Under the pieces are notes generated by a model. The model had not been told where the DNA came from. It saw nothing but the letters and a program-made list of their open reading frames with translations, and ran no database searches. 24,414 nucleotides of DNA from an uncultured Christensenellaceae bacterium (GTDB lineage: Bacteria; Bacillota; Clostridia; Christensenellales; Borkfalkiaceae). The stretch spans positions 201 through 24,614 of the forward strand of contig CAJUJF010000022.1 of the NCBI GenBank assembly GCA_910586825.1, in the 5' to 3' direction. The translations under genes and the position numbers were made by a program. This document shows positions 13,447 through 22,211 of this stretch, in pieces (the stretch's first letter is position 1; each line of letters begins with the position of its first letter).

Positions 13447-15609
13447 TCAGCTCAGATTACTCGGATTTTCTTCCACGTATACCAATACGTTTTTATGCTT
13501 TTCGGCGGACACGGCATCATAAATTTCTTTCAGCACGCTTTCGTCCGTGATCCGCATCAAAACCTGATAGCGGAATTTATTCTGAATCCGCTTTACGGGC
13601 GCGTGCATGCGGTTGAAAAACAAAAAGCTCTCCGCATGCGCGGCGTACACGGACTGCAAACGCCCGTACGTGTCTTTGAGCGCGGCGACCGTCTCCCGCT
13701 CGTCCGCGCCGCACACCATCACGCGCACGATCTTGGCAAACGGCGGAAACGCCATCGCCGCGCGCATGCCGATCTCGTGTTCGTAAAACCCCGTGTAATC
13801 GTACTTCGCCGCAAAGCGCAGAATGTAATTATCGGGATCGTACGTTTGAAGCACGACTTCGCCCGTCTCGCCCGCGCGCCCGCTCCTGCCGGCGACCTGC
13901 GTTACCAGCTGAAACGTGCGTTCGCCGCTGCGGTAGTCGGGAAAGTGCAAACTCATGTCCGCATCAAGGATCCCGACGAGCGTGACGGCGGGAAAATCGT
14001 GTCCCTTAGCAACCATCTGCGTGCCCACCAGAATATCCGCTTCCCGTTCCGAAAAACGGCGCAAGATTTGATAATGCCCCTCTTTGCCGCCCGTCGTATC
14101 CATGTCCATGCGCAAAATCCGCGCCGCGGGATAGAGCTTTTTCAATTCCGCCGCGACTTTCTGCGTGCCCGTCCCGACGTAACCGAGATGCACGCCGCCG
14201 CACGAAGGACAAGCCGGAAGCATTTTATAGCGCGTGCCGCAATAATGGCATTTGAGACAATTTTCTTCGCTGTGATAGGTAAGCGAAACGTCGCAATTCT
14301 CGCACTTCGCGACGTAACCGCAATCGCGGCAAATCACTGTCTGGGAATATCCGCGGCGGTTCAGAAACAGAATCGCCTGATTTCCCGCGTCCAGACACGC
14401 GCCCAGTTTTTCCCGCAAGACCGCGGAAAACGGAGAGGGATTTCCCCGCCGCACTTCCCTGCGCATATCCACGATCCGCACTTCGGGCATGGGCCGCGCG
14501 TTGATCCGATCGGGAAGAGACACGAGTTCGAATTCCCCGCCGACGGCGCGGCGGTACGTCTCCGCCGCGGGCGTCGCGCTGCCGAGCACGACCTTGCACT
14601 TGTTGTAACGCGCGCGAAACGCCGCAACGTCGAACGTGTCGTATCGGGGCGAAGTTTCCGAAGAATAGCTGCCGTCGTGTTCCTCGTCGATCACGATCAC
14701 GCCGATATTCTCCACCGGCGCAAAAACCGCGGAACGCGCGCCGATCGCGATCCGCGCCGTTCCCGCCCGCAGGCGTTGCCATTCGTCAAACCGCTCGCCC
14801 GCCGACAAGCCGCTGTGCAGAATCGCCGCCGAACTGCCGAACCGCGCGCGAAGCTGCGCAAGCATCTGCGGCGTCAGCGATATTTCGGGAACGAGGAAGA
14901 TCGCCGTTTTGCCCGCCGCAAGCGCGTTTGCGATCAGCGTCAGATAGATTTCCGTTTTTCCGCTACCCGTGACGCCGTGCAGAAGCGTCACCGTTTTCGG
15001 CGTCGAAGAAACTCTTTCGACCGCCGCCCGTTGCGCGGGCGTGAGCGTATGCGCGCCGCCGCCCGTGACCCCGCGGTAAGGATCGCGTAAAATCTGCCGT
15101 TTTTCTTCCGCCAGCACCCCTTTTTTCAGAAGCGCGCTGACCGCCCCGCCGAATTTTTCCCGCAAGACGGGCGCCTCTTCCTCCCCCTTTTCGTCCAGAT
15201 ATGCAAGCAACGCGGTCTGCGCCGCCGCGCGGGCGGGCGGCTCGTAAGCGCCGTCCGCAATGCGGATATAACTGCGATAGCGCTCGGCGACCTTTCCCGT
15301 GCGCATTTCCGAAGGCAAAAAAAGCCGCAACGTAAGCGCCAAAGGACAGCGGTACCGTTCGGCGATCTTGCGCGATAGGGCAAGACATTCCGTATTCAAC
15401 GCGGGGTAATCGTCCCCGCGGTAAATCTTCCTCAACTTTTCGGAAGGATATTCGCTATGCTCTTTTACCCGCATCACAAAACCCGTCACCGTCGTTCTGC
15501 CGAACGGAACGGTCACGCGGGTGCCTGCCTCAACGGGAAAATCGCAGACGTAATCGAATATTTTATCGACCTCGCTGTGCGCGATATCTACTATGACTTC
15601 ACAGATCAT
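13447..15609 (-). CDS. priA: Primosomal helicase PriA
   Basis: PriA reloads the replicative helicase at repaired or collapsed forks. The 720-residue protein has an N-terminal DNA-binding domain (residues 1-100, from EVIVDIAHSEVDKIFDY), Walker A GVTGSGKT (212-219) and DEEHD (308-312). Its zinc-binding region has four CxxC pairs (C427/430, C436/439, C454/457, C467/470), followed by the C-terminal helicase half with GTQMVAKGHDFP and QVAGRSGR. The chain is a little short of the 730-800 usual range, mainly in the N-terminal region. The ATG at 15609 has only a weak GGA upstream. A hairpin separates it from rpoZ, so its expression may be lower than that of the genes before it. Confidence 0.97.
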   Translation of the reverse strand: MICEVIVDIAHSEVDKIFDYVCDFPVEAGTRVTVPFGRTTVTGFVMRVKEHSEYPSEKLRKIYRGDDYPALNTECLALSRKIAERYRCPLALTLRLFLPSEMRTGKVAERYRSYIRIADGAYEPPARAAAQTALLAYLDEKGEEEAPVLREKFGGAVSALLKKGVLAEEKRQILRDPYRGVTGGGAHTLTPAQRAAVERVSSTPKTVTLLHGVTGSGKTEIYLTLIANALAAGKTAIFLVPEISLTPQMLAQLRARFGSSAAILHSGLSAGERFDEWQRLRAGTARIAIGARSAVFAPVENIGVIVIDEEHDGSYSSETSPRYDTFDVAAFRARYNKCKVVLGSATPAAETYRRAVGGEFELVSLPDRINARPMPEVRIVDMRREVRRGNPSPFSAVLREKLGACLDAGNQAILFLNRRGYSQTVICRDCGYVAKCENCDVSLTYHSEENCLKCHYCGTRYKMLPACPSCGGVHLGYVGTGTQKVAAELKKLYPAARILRMDMDTTGGKEGHYQILRRFSEREADILVGTQMVAKGHDFPAVTLVGILDADMSLHFPDYRSGERTFQLVTQVAGRSGRAGETGEVVLQTYDPDNYILRFAAKYDYTGFYEHEIGMRAAMAFPPFAKIVRVMVCGADERETVAALKDTYGRLQSVYAAHAESFLFFNRMHAPVKRIQNKFRYQVLMRITDESVLKEIYDAVSAEKHKNVLVYVEENPSNLS

Positions 15610-15637
15610 ATTCCGAAATGCACTGGAAAAATTTAAG

Positions 15638-15665
15638 AAAACAGCCCCGTTCAGGGGGCGGTTTT
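15638..15665 (-). terminator. Attenuator-like hairpin between rpoZ and priA
   Basis: On the minus strand AAAAC-C-GCCCC pairs with GGGGC-T-GTTTT (one mismatch, loop of about 6 nt), followed by CTTAAATTTTT. It starts at the rpoZ stop codon. Since priA and the genes behind it have no clear promoter of their own, it more likely reduces than stops transcription. Confidence 0.65.
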
Positions 15666-15886
15666 CAGTCTTTTACGCTCGTCACCTTGCCGTTCATGAC
15701 TTCCTGACAGGCAAGCAGGATTTCTTTCTGCTTTCCGGGAAGCTCCTGCGTTCCCGTCGCTTGCATCTGCGTGATAATCTGACGCGTCCGCTTGGAAACG
15801 ATCACGCAGAGTTCGTAACGGCTCACGGGGTTTTCTTCCGTGCCGAGTTTGCGCACAAGCGCGTCTACCGAGGGTTCGTTGATCAT
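15665..15886 (-). CDS. rpoZ: RNA polymerase omega subunit
   Basis: Omega supports RNA polymerase assembly and is often part of the (p)ppGpp response. The 73-residue protein contains the family core NPVSRYELCVIVSKRTRQI, matching the usual SRYxLVxxxAKRARQI helix, and a C-terminal VMNGKV segment. TGAGGA, formed partly by the gmk stop, lies before the ATG, and the gap to gmk is 7 nt. The gmk-rpoZ pair is conserved across bacteria. Confidence 0.95.
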   Translation of the reverse strand: MINEPSVDALVRKLGTEENPVSRYELCVIVSKRTRQIITQMQATGTQELPGKQKEILLACQEVMNGKVTSVKD

Positions 15887-15893
15887 GGATTCC

Positions 15894-16478
15894 TCATCTC
15901 CTTTCCGATTTCTTGATTTCTTCCGTTATGATATTCGCAAGGTCGGCGTAAGCCTTCCGCAAATCGTCGTTCACTACGACGTGATCGTATTCCGCCTGCA
16001 TGCTCAGTTCGTAATTCACCCGTTCAAGGCGACCGAGCCGTTCTTCTTCCGTCTCCGAATTCCTGCCGGAAAGCCGCTTTTCCAACGTTTCGAGGTCGGG
16101 CGGAACGACCATGATCAGCACGACGCTCGGGAAATACGCGGGATAATAATCGCGTTTTACGTTGAGCGCGCCCACCACGTCGATTTCGAGTACGACCGAC
16201 TTTTCCCGCAGCCGCTCTTTCACGAATGATTTCAGCGTGCCGTAGTAGTTCCCGAAATGTTCGTCCGATTCGAGAAAATCGCCGCAGGCGAGCCGATTTT
16301 CAAACTCCTCTCTCGTGAGAAAAAAATATTCTCTGCCGTGCTTCTCGCCTTTTCTCGGCGCGCGCGTCGTACACGACACGGAGAGCGCGAGCGAAGGATT
16401 ATCGTTGACGAGCTTTTTGACGAGCGTGCCCTTTCCGACGCCGGAAGGACCCGATACGATAAACAATACGCCTGCCAT
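15894..16478 (-). CDS. gmk: Guanylate kinase
   Basis: Gmk phosphorylates GMP to GDP. The 194-residue protein opens with the P-loop VSGPSGVGKGTL (8-19), then SCTTRAPRKGE (36-45) and HGREYFF (47-53) for GMP binding, and the lid region with EEERLGRLERVNYE. I place the start at 16478 (MAGVLFIVSG), with GGAGTG just upstream inside the end of yicC. A longer frame in phase runs back into yicC, but those residues do not belong to the family. The gap to the yicC stop is 2 nt. Confidence 0.97.
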   Translation of the reverse strand: MAGVLFIVSGPSGVGKGTLVKKLVNDNPSLALSVSCTTRAPRKGEKHGREYFFLTREEFENRLACGDFLESDEHFGNYYGTLKSFVKERLREKSVVLEIDVVGALNVKRDYYPAYFPSVVLIMVVPPDLETLEKRLSGRNSETEEERLGRLERVNYELSMQAEYDHVVVNDDLRKAYADLANIITEEIKKSERR

Positions 16479-16480
16479 GT

Positions 16481-17353
16481 TCACTCCAAATTCTGGATCT
16501 GCTCGCGCACTTTCTCGATCTCGTTTTTCATTTCGAGCGCGTACGCGGTGATTTTCGCATCGTTGGATTTCGAGCAGATCGTATTGCATTCGCGGTTGAA
16601 TTCCTGCACGAGGAAGTCGAGTTTTCTCCCCACCGTCTCGCTTTTGCAGATACTGTAAAATTCTTTGATATGCGACGAGAGCCGCGTCAACTCTTCGTCG
16701 ATGTTGCATTTGTCGGCAAAGACCGCCGCTTCCGTAAGGATCCGCGTTTCCTCCACCTTGCCGCCGAGATATTCCGCGATCCGCTCGGAAAGCCGTTTGC
16801 GGTATTCCTCCGCAACGAGCGGCGCACGGCGGGAAATCTCTTCCCGCAACCGTCCGATCGTCTCCATGCGCGCAAGCAGATCTTCTTTCAGCCGTTCGCC
16901 CTCCGCAAAACGCATGTCCGCAAGCGCCTTCAACGCCGATTCCAGCGCGGCGCACAGCGCGTTCACGAGCGTTTCGTCCGCACCGCCGCTCTCTTTTGCG
17001 CGCACCACGTCGGGCAGCCGCAAAAAGTAGGCGATCCCCGCGTCGTCCGCCAGATCGGGACAGAGCGATTTCAATTCTTCTTTTGCCGCTATGTAGGACC
17101 GCGCGAGGTTTTTATCGAGAAAAAGCGTCTTTTCCTTTTCGCGGGTATCGGTATAGCTCACGAACACGTCGATGTGTCCGCGGGAAACGGATTTCCGCAC
17201 GATCGAGCGCACGAGTTCTTCCTGCGCCAAAAACGCGCGGGGACATTTCACGGCAAGATCGAGATAGCGGTTGTTCACCGACTTTACCTCGACCGTCAGC
17301 TCTACGCCGTTTTCGCGGTACTCCCCTTTTCCGTAACCCGTCATACTGAACAT
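16481..17353 (-). CDS. yicC: YicC family endoribonuclease
   Basis: This is a YicC/YloC family protein; E. coli YicC has been described as an endoribonuclease acting on small RNA. The 290-residue sequence has the conserved start MTGYGKGEYR...VEVKSVNNRYLDLAVKCPR and the conserved C-terminus ELDFLVQEFNREC-type (KLDFLVQEFNRECNTICSKS) followed by MKNEIEKVREQIQNLE. Two possible ATGs lie at 17353 and 17344; the first fits the family and is kept. It is the first gene of the long operon, behind a strong promoter, and is followed by gmk as in most Bacillota. Confidence 0.95.
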   Translation of the reverse strand: MFSMTGYGKGEYRENGVELTVEVKSVNNRYLDLAVKCPRAFLAQEELVRSIVRKSVSRGHIDVFVSYTDTREKEKTLFLDKNLARSYIAAKEELKSLCPDLADDAGIAYFLRLPDVVRAKESGGADETLVNALCAALESALKALADMRFAEGERLKEDLLARMETIGRLREEISRRAPLVAEEYRKRLSERIAEYLGGKVEETRILTEAAVFADKCNIDEELTRLSSHIKEFYSICKSETVGRKLDFLVQEFNRECNTICSKSNDAKITAYALEMKNEIEKVREQIQNLE

Positions 17354-17417
17354 ATCCCGATCCCCTTCCGCATTTTCGGCGGCATCCGTAAAAAACTACC
17401 CCAATATAATTATGTTT

Positions 17418-17446
17418 ATTATATCATACCCGCAAATATTTATCAA
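17418..17446 (-). promoter_or_regulatory. Promoter of the yicC-gmk-rpoZ-priA... operon
   Basis: The minus strand has -35 TTGATA (17446-17441), a 17-bp spacer and a perfect -10 TATAAT (17423-17418) with extended TGA. The leader is roughly 60 nt. No other convincing promoter was seen downstream to 6492, so it may drive the whole block. Confidence 0.9.
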
Positions 17447-17469
17447 GTCCTTTCGCGGAGAATCGCAAA

Positions 17470-19410
17470 TTATCTTTTGAGAAGCGCCAAAAACTCCTCT
17501 TCGCCGACGATGCGGATGCCGAGTTTTTTCGCCTTTTCCAGCTTCCCGCCCGCGCTTTCGCCCGCAACGACGAGGGTTGTTTTCGACGTGACGGAACTCT
17601 GCGCCGTGCCGCCCGCCTCTTCGATCAAACGCTGCGCTTCGGGGCGGGACATCGAATTCAGACCCCCCGTTAAAACGACGCTTTCGCCCGCGAACGCGCC
17701 CCCGACGCGGCGGGCTTTGGCGTAGGGCGAAACGCCCGCGTTTTTCAGCCGTTCGAGTTCGGAAACGTTCTCCGGATCGGAAAAATAATCCCGCACCGAA
17801 TTTGCCGTGATCTCGCCGATATTTTCGAGCGCGAGCAGGTCTTCCGCGGAAAGCGCCGCAACCTTTTCCACACTGCCGAACGCGGCGAGATCGCGCGCCG
17901 CGACCCTGCCGATTCCGTCGATGCCGATCGCATACAAAAACCTGTCGAGCGGAAGAGTTTTGCTCTTTTCGAGCGCGCCGAGCAGATTGGATATTTTCTT
18001 TTCCTTGAACCCTTCGAGGTTCGTCAGGTCCTCCGCGCGCAACGCGTACAGATCGGAAAAACGCCGAACGGCGCACGCTTCGTACAGCACCGCGATCGTG
18101 GCCTCCGACATTCCCTCCACGTCCGCGGCGTTTTTGGAACAGTAATGGGTAAGCTTCTGCACGACACGCGGCTTGCAGTCGCGGTTGGTGCAGAAAAGAT
18201 TCGCGCCCGTCTCTTTCACCTCGCTGCCGCAAGCGGGACAGCGGACGGGTTTTTCGACGGGAACGCTCCCCTCGGTGTGGGAAACCGCGCCGAGGATCTC
18301 CGGAATCACCTCATTGGAACGGCGGACCAGAACACGGGATCCGACTTTTACGTCTTTACGGGTAAGGTCGCCGTAATTGTTCAGCGTCGCGCGGCGCACC
18401 GTCGCGCCCGCCAGCTCCACGGGACGGACGATCGCAAGCGGCGTGAGTTTGCCCGTTCTGCCGACCTGCCAGACGACTTGCTCGACCGTGGTCTCCGCCT
18501 CTTCCGCCTCGAACTTATACGCGATCGCCCAACGCGGAAACTTGTCGGTATACCCCATTTCCGCGCGCACCGCCTCTTTGTTCGCCTTGATCACCGCGCC
18601 GTCCGTCAGCACGTCCATGCGTTTGCGCTCGACTTCGATCTCGTCGATCGCCGCGCGCACGGCGTCGTAATCGGGACAGACTTTGAAATACGGGAACGTT
18701 TTGAATCCCTCCCGCTTCAAAAACGCAACCGCCTCTTCCTGAGACGGAAGCGGATTCTCGCTCATGTAATTGACGTCGTAAAACAGAATTTCCAGCTTGC
18801 GGGAAGCGGTCGTTTTGGGATCGAGATTCCTGATCGCGCCCGCCGCCGCGTTCCGCGCGTTTTTCAGCGGCTCGTCGGGATGCTCCCTGTTGTATTCCGC
18901 AAGCGCGGACAGCCGCATTACCGCTTCCCCGCGCACTTCGAGCGTTCCGCGATAGGAAATCGTCAACGGAAAAGTCTTGACCGTCAATGCCTGCGCGGTG
19001 ACGTCTTCCCCCTCCACGCCGTTTCCGCGCGTCGTCGCGCGCACGAATTCGCCGCTCTCGTACGTCAGACAGATCGTCAGCCCGTCGTATTTGTACTCCA
19101 CCGTAAAATCGGCGTCCGGATCCGTCTTCCGCACGCGGGTGAAGAACGCGGAGAGTTCGTCCTCCGTCACCGCCTTGTCGAGACTGTACAGACGGGCGAT
19201 ATGGGTATGATGTTCGAACCCCTTTACCGGCTCGCCGCCCACTCTGCGCGTGGGGGATTGCGGAAGCACAACCCCGCTCTCCCGTTCGAGTTCCCGAAGT
19301 TCGTCGTACAGCTTATCGTACTCGCCGTCGGAAACGCTGGGGTTGTCGAGTACGTAATACTCGTACGCCCAGCGGTTTAAAATTTCGCAAAGTTCGTGCA
19401 TCCTTTCCAT
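17470..19410 (-). CDS. ligA: NAD-dependent DNA ligase LigA
   Basis: LigA seals DNA nicks during replication and repair using NAD. The 646-residue chain has the N-terminal NAD-binding Ia region (YYVLDNPSVSDGEYD), the AMP-accepting lysine K107 in EYKYDGL, and TRGNGVEGEDVT. It then has the OB-fold (VWQVGRTGKLTP...ATLNNYGDL), a four-cysteine zinc finger (C391, C394, C407, C412), helix-hairpin-helix repeats and a C-terminal BRCT domain (about 572-646). The start is placed at 19410 (MERMHELCEILN), with GGGGGA just upstream. The longer frame from 19464 would overlap pcrA and adds 18 unrelated residues. It follows pcrA by 31 nt, a common pairing in Bacillota. Confidence 0.97.
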   Translation of the reverse strand: MERMHELCEILNRWAYEYYVLDNPSVSDGEYDKLYDELRELERESGVVLPQSPTRRVGGEPVKGFEHHTHIARLYSLDKAVTEDELSAFFTRVRKTDPDADFTVEYKYDGLTICLTYESGEFVRATTRGNGVEGEDVTAQALTVKTFPLTISYRGTLEVRGEAVMRLSALAEYNREHPDEPLKNARNAAAGAIRNLDPKTTASRKLEILFYDVNYMSENPLPSQEEAVAFLKREGFKTFPYFKVCPDYDAVRAAIDEIEVERKRMDVLTDGAVIKANKEAVRAEMGYTDKFPRWAIAYKFEAEEAETTVEQVVWQVGRTGKLTPLAIVRPVELAGATVRRATLNNYGDLTRKDVKVGSRVLVRRSNEVIPEILGAVSHTEGSVPVEKPVRCPACGSEVKETGANLFCTNRDCKPRVVQKLTHYCSKNAADVEGMSEATIAVLYEACAVRRFSDLYALRAEDLTNLEGFKEKKISNLLGALEKSKTLPLDRFLYAIGIDGIGRVAARDLAAFGSVEKVAALSAEDLLALENIGEITANSVRDYFSDPENVSELERLKNAGVSPYAKARRVGGAFAGESVVLTGGLNSMSRPEAQRLIEEAGGTAQSSVTSKTTLVVAGESAGGKLEKAKKLGIRIVGEEEFLALLKR

Positions 19411-19441
19411 GATTCCCCCGTAAGCGCATGCGCGCACGACG

Positions 19442-21724
19442 TCATAACAGTTCCAGCGGAGCAAGCGCCGCCGCCAAGTCTTTATTGCCCGCTTTTTCGA
19501 ATTTCACGGTGATGATCAGATTCCCGCCCTGACCGCGCGTCGCGACGACCTCTCCGTCTCCGAAACGGGTGTGCCGCACCCGCGCGCCGACGGTAAACCC
19601 CGTCACGTCCTTCTTCTCGGCGGGCGCCGCAGGCTGCCATGCCGCAGGCCGCGCAGGCGCTTTCCCCGCGCCGAACGTGCGGTAAGGTTCTTCTTTCTCC
19701 CGCTGTTCGGAGTAAGTTCCCACCCGTCGCGGCGCGGCGAAGTTTCTGTAACCGCCCGAACCGCCGTACCGTCCGTATCCGCCGCCGTAATCCCCCGAAT
19801 AGCGGGGATATGCGCGCGTTTCGGGAATGTTCAATTCGTCTCTCAACTCTTCGATAAACTGCGAACGCGAACTCGCCTCCCGCTTGCCGTAGAGATATCT
19901 GCTCTTCGAACGGGTGAGCCAGAGCCGCTCTCTCGCGCGCGTAATCGCAACGTACATCAGCCGCCGCTCCTCTTCCAGCGCGTGCGGATCGTCGATCGCG
20001 CGCGACGTCGGCATGATGTTTTCTTCAAGCCCGACGAAGAACACGCAACGGAACTCCAACCCCTTTACCGCATGCACGGTGGCAAGCGTGACGTAATCGC
20101 CGTCGTCCATTTCGTCGGTATCCGAATACAGCGTGATCTGCTGTAAATAGTCGGAGAGCGTCGCTTCCCCGTTCATGCGGGAGAACTCGTCGACCGAGTT
20201 CTGAAACTCGTCGATATTCGCCCGCTTCGTCACGCTCTCGTCCGACTGATCCGCATACTGTTCGTAGATGCCGGAAGTCTTGACGAGATACGCCGTCAAC
20301 AGATCCACCCGATCTTCCTGCGCGCGGATCACGAGATCTTTCACGTAATCGGAAAACGCGTGCAGTTTCGCCTTTGTTCCCGCGTTAAAGGGAAGCGAAT
20401 CGCAGTCGAGCAGCGCGTAGTACAGCGGAATATCCTCGCGCTGCGCATAATCGAAAAGGGTCTGCACCGTCTTGTCGCCGATCCCGCGGCGGGGCACGTT
20501 GATGACGCGCATCACCGCCTCGTCGTCGTTCGGATTGGCGCAGATGCGCAGATACGCGAGTAGATCTTTGATCTCTTTCCGCTCGTAGAATTTAAACCCG
20601 CCGAAGATTTTATACGGGATCCCGTATTTGGTAAATTCCTGTTCGTAAGAGCGGGTAAGCGCGTTGACGCGCATGAGCACCGCAAAGTCGGAAAGGCGGT
20701 ACCCCTGCCGCTTCAGTTCGGATACGATCCGCGCGCAATAAAGCGCTTCGCCGCTCTCCTCGTCCGCCTCGTAATAGACGGGCTTCTCGCCCTCCTCGTT
20801 CTCCGTCCACAATTCCTTGCCCTTCCGGAACGCGTTCTTGGAAATAGAAGCGTTCGCAAGCGAGAGGATCGCTTTGGTCGAACGGTAGTTTCGCTGTAAT
20901 TTATAGATCTTCGCCCTGGGATAAAAGCGCTCGAAGTGGAGAATATTTTCGATTTTCGCACCGCGCCAGCCGTAGATCGACTGATCGTCGTCGCCGACGA
21001 CGAAGAGGTTCCCGTGTTCCGAAGCCAGCATTTTCACGATGTCGAACTGCACCGCGTTGGTATCCTGAAACTCGTCCACGTGAATATAGCGGAATTTCGA
21101 AGAAAGATACTCCCGCGCCTCTTTGTCCTCCGCGAGAAGGTCGCGCGCTTCGGTGAGCAGGTCGTCGAAATCGAGGGCGTTGTACGCTTTTAAATGCGCG
21201 CAATACTTGCGGTACACCGCGACCGCGGCGTCGATATTCCGTTCGCGGGCATGCGCTTTGCGGTAGTCGTCGGGCGCAAGCCCCTGCATTTTGGCTTCGG
21301 AAATGTGATACTTGACCGATTTCAACAAGCCCTCGCTGTCCTCGTAACCGCATTCCTTAAACGCCTGTTTGATCACGGCGGAACGCTCCTGTTCGGAATA
21401 GATGGAAAAATTCTCGTTGAGACCGCGGGACGGCGCGAACATTCTGAGAATCCGTACGCACATGGAGTGAATGGTGCAAACCCACATGCGGCGGACATCC
21501 GTGAACGCTTCGAGCCGCGATTTCATTTCGCTCGCCGCTTTGTTCGTAAACGTAATGGCAAGTACGTTCTCGGGCGAGACGCCCAAATCGCCCACAATAT
21601 GCGAAATGCGGGCGGTGAGAACGCGCGTCTTACCGCTTCCCGCCCCCGCAAGCACCAGGACCGCGCCCTCGGTATCGAGGACGGGTCTGATCTGTTCTTC
21701 GTTCAAATCGTCGAGTATGTTCAT
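19442..21724 (-). CDS. pcrA: ATP-dependent DNA helicase PcrA (UvrD family)
   Basis: PcrA is the essential superfamily 1A 3'-5' helicase of Bacillota, active in excision repair, replication conflicts and removal of RecA. The 760-residue protein starts MNILDDLNEEQ, the family N-terminus, followed by AGAGSGKT (26-33), LDFDDLL, VDEFQDTN, DDDQSIYGWRGA, QRNYRS, TVHAVKGLEF and RRLMYVAITRARERL. Residues about 642-662 are a glycine/tyrosine-rich linker. Residues from about 712 form the C-terminal Tudor-like domain (VGARVRHTRFGDGEVV) that binds RNA polymerase in PcrA. There is no ribosome binding site; the promoter -10 ends only 8 nt before the ATG, so the mRNA is probably leaderless. Confidence 0.97.
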   Translation of the reverse strand: MNILDDLNEEQIRPVLDTEGAVLVLAGAGSGKTRVLTARISHIVGDLGVSPENVLAITFTNKAASEMKSRLEAFTDVRRMWVCTIHSMCVRILRMFAPSRGLNENFSIYSEQERSAVIKQAFKECGYEDSEGLLKSVKYHISEAKMQGLAPDDYRKAHARERNIDAAVAVYRKYCAHLKAYNALDFDDLLTEARDLLAEDKEAREYLSSKFRYIHVDEFQDTNAVQFDIVKMLASEHGNLFVVGDDDQSIYGWRGAKIENILHFERFYPRAKIYKLQRNYRSTKAILSLANASISKNAFRKGKELWTENEEGEKPVYYEADEESGEALYCARIVSELKRQGYRLSDFAVLMRVNALTRSYEQEFTKYGIPYKIFGGFKFYERKEIKDLLAYLRICANPNDDEAVMRVINVPRRGIGDKTVQTLFDYAQREDIPLYYALLDCDSLPFNAGTKAKLHAFSDYVKDLVIRAQEDRVDLLTAYLVKTSGIYEQYADQSDESVTKRANIDEFQNSVDEFSRMNGEATLSDYLQQITLYSDTDEMDDGDYVTLATVHAVKGLEFRCVFFVGLEENIMPTSRAIDDPHALEEERRLMYVAITRARERLWLTRSKSRYLYGKREASSRSQFIEELRDELNIPETRAYPRYSGDYGGGYGRYGGSGGYRNFAAPRRVGTYSEQREKEEPYRTFGAGKAPARPAAWQPAAPAEKKDVTGFTVGARVRHTRFGDGEVVATRGQGGNLIITVKFEKAGNKDLAAALAPLELL

Positions 21725-21732
21725 ACCCGGAT

Positions 21733-21761
21733 ATTATATCACAATCCGATCCGAAGTTCAA
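21733..21761 (-). promoter_or_regulatory. pcrA promoter predicting a leaderless mRNA
   Basis: The minus strand has -35 TTGAAC (21761-21756), a 17-bp spacer and a perfect -10 TATAAT (21738-21733) with extended TGA. Only ATCCGGGT separates the -10 from the ATG, so transcription would start within about 0-3 nt of the start codon. Confidence 0.8.
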
Positions 21762-21777
21762 CCGTTTCGCCCGAATT

Positions 21778-22173
21778 TCACGCCTGCCTGCCCTTTAATT
21801 CGAATTCGTATTCCCGCTTGAAGCGTTCGAGCGCGTTTAAGTACCGCTGCGAAAGTTCGAGCGTATAGCGCTGTTTTTCCGAATAGCTGAGCCGCGCGTA
21901 ATACTCCTTGTCGGTAAGCCGCCCGATCGCGTCGGACACCTCTCCTTCGCTGAGCAGTAAGTCGCGCACGCGCAGGTAAAATTCGTCGGGCGATTCCCCT
22001 TTGATCTGCGTCGTCACCTTTTCGGCGAAGTAACGTTCCATCTTGCTTTCGTTGATCCCGTTTTCTTTGGCGTGGGAACGGCTGTGGACGAGGTCCTCCT
22101 CGCACTGCTTCCAAAAACCCTTTTTCATTCGCGTTTTCGCTTCTTTTGCAAGCATTTTTAACGTGCGTTCCAT
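21778..22173 (-). CDS. Charged helical protein of unknown function
   Basis: I do not recognise this 131-residue protein. It is rich in charged residues (Lys, Arg, Glu) and predicted almost entirely helical, with no signal peptide, membrane segment or cysteine-based metal site. The N-terminal half (MERTLKMLAKEAKTRMKKGFW) and the C-terminal half (YSEKQRYTLELSQRYLNALERF) both look like amphipathic helices. GGAGGGCG lies 4 nt before the ATG, so translation is expected. It lies between rpsU and pcrA with only the rpsU terminator before it and no promoter of its own, so it is likely made by readthrough from rpsU. A nucleic-acid or ribosome-associated role is possible from charge and context only. 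Confidence 0.8.
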   Translation of the reverse strand: MERTLKMLAKEAKTRMKKGFWKQCEEDLVHSRSHAKENGINESKMERYFAEKVTTQIKGESPDEFYLRVRDLLLSEGEVSDAIGRLTDKEYYARLSYSEKQRYTLELSQRYLNALERFKREYEFELKGRQA

Positions 22174-22211
22174 TTTCGCCCTCCGATGCGTTATTCCGAC
22201 AATTTCCGCAT

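Noticed and set aside
13495..15090. 531-codon plus-strand open frame opposite priA
   Set aside because: It is the mirror of priA codon bias in G+C-rich DNA; the product is arginine/histidine-rich and has no domain pattern. The same applies to the long plus-strand frames opposite rlmN, ligA and yicC.
16479..16955. N-terminal extension of gmk into yicC
   Set aside because: The extension is in phase only because high G+C keeps the frame open; the P-loop protein starts at 16478 with a GGAGTG site.
19411..19464. Longer LigA start overlapping pcrA
   Set aside because: The extra 18 residues do not match LigA, and the ATG at 19410 has a GGGGGA site at proper spacing.
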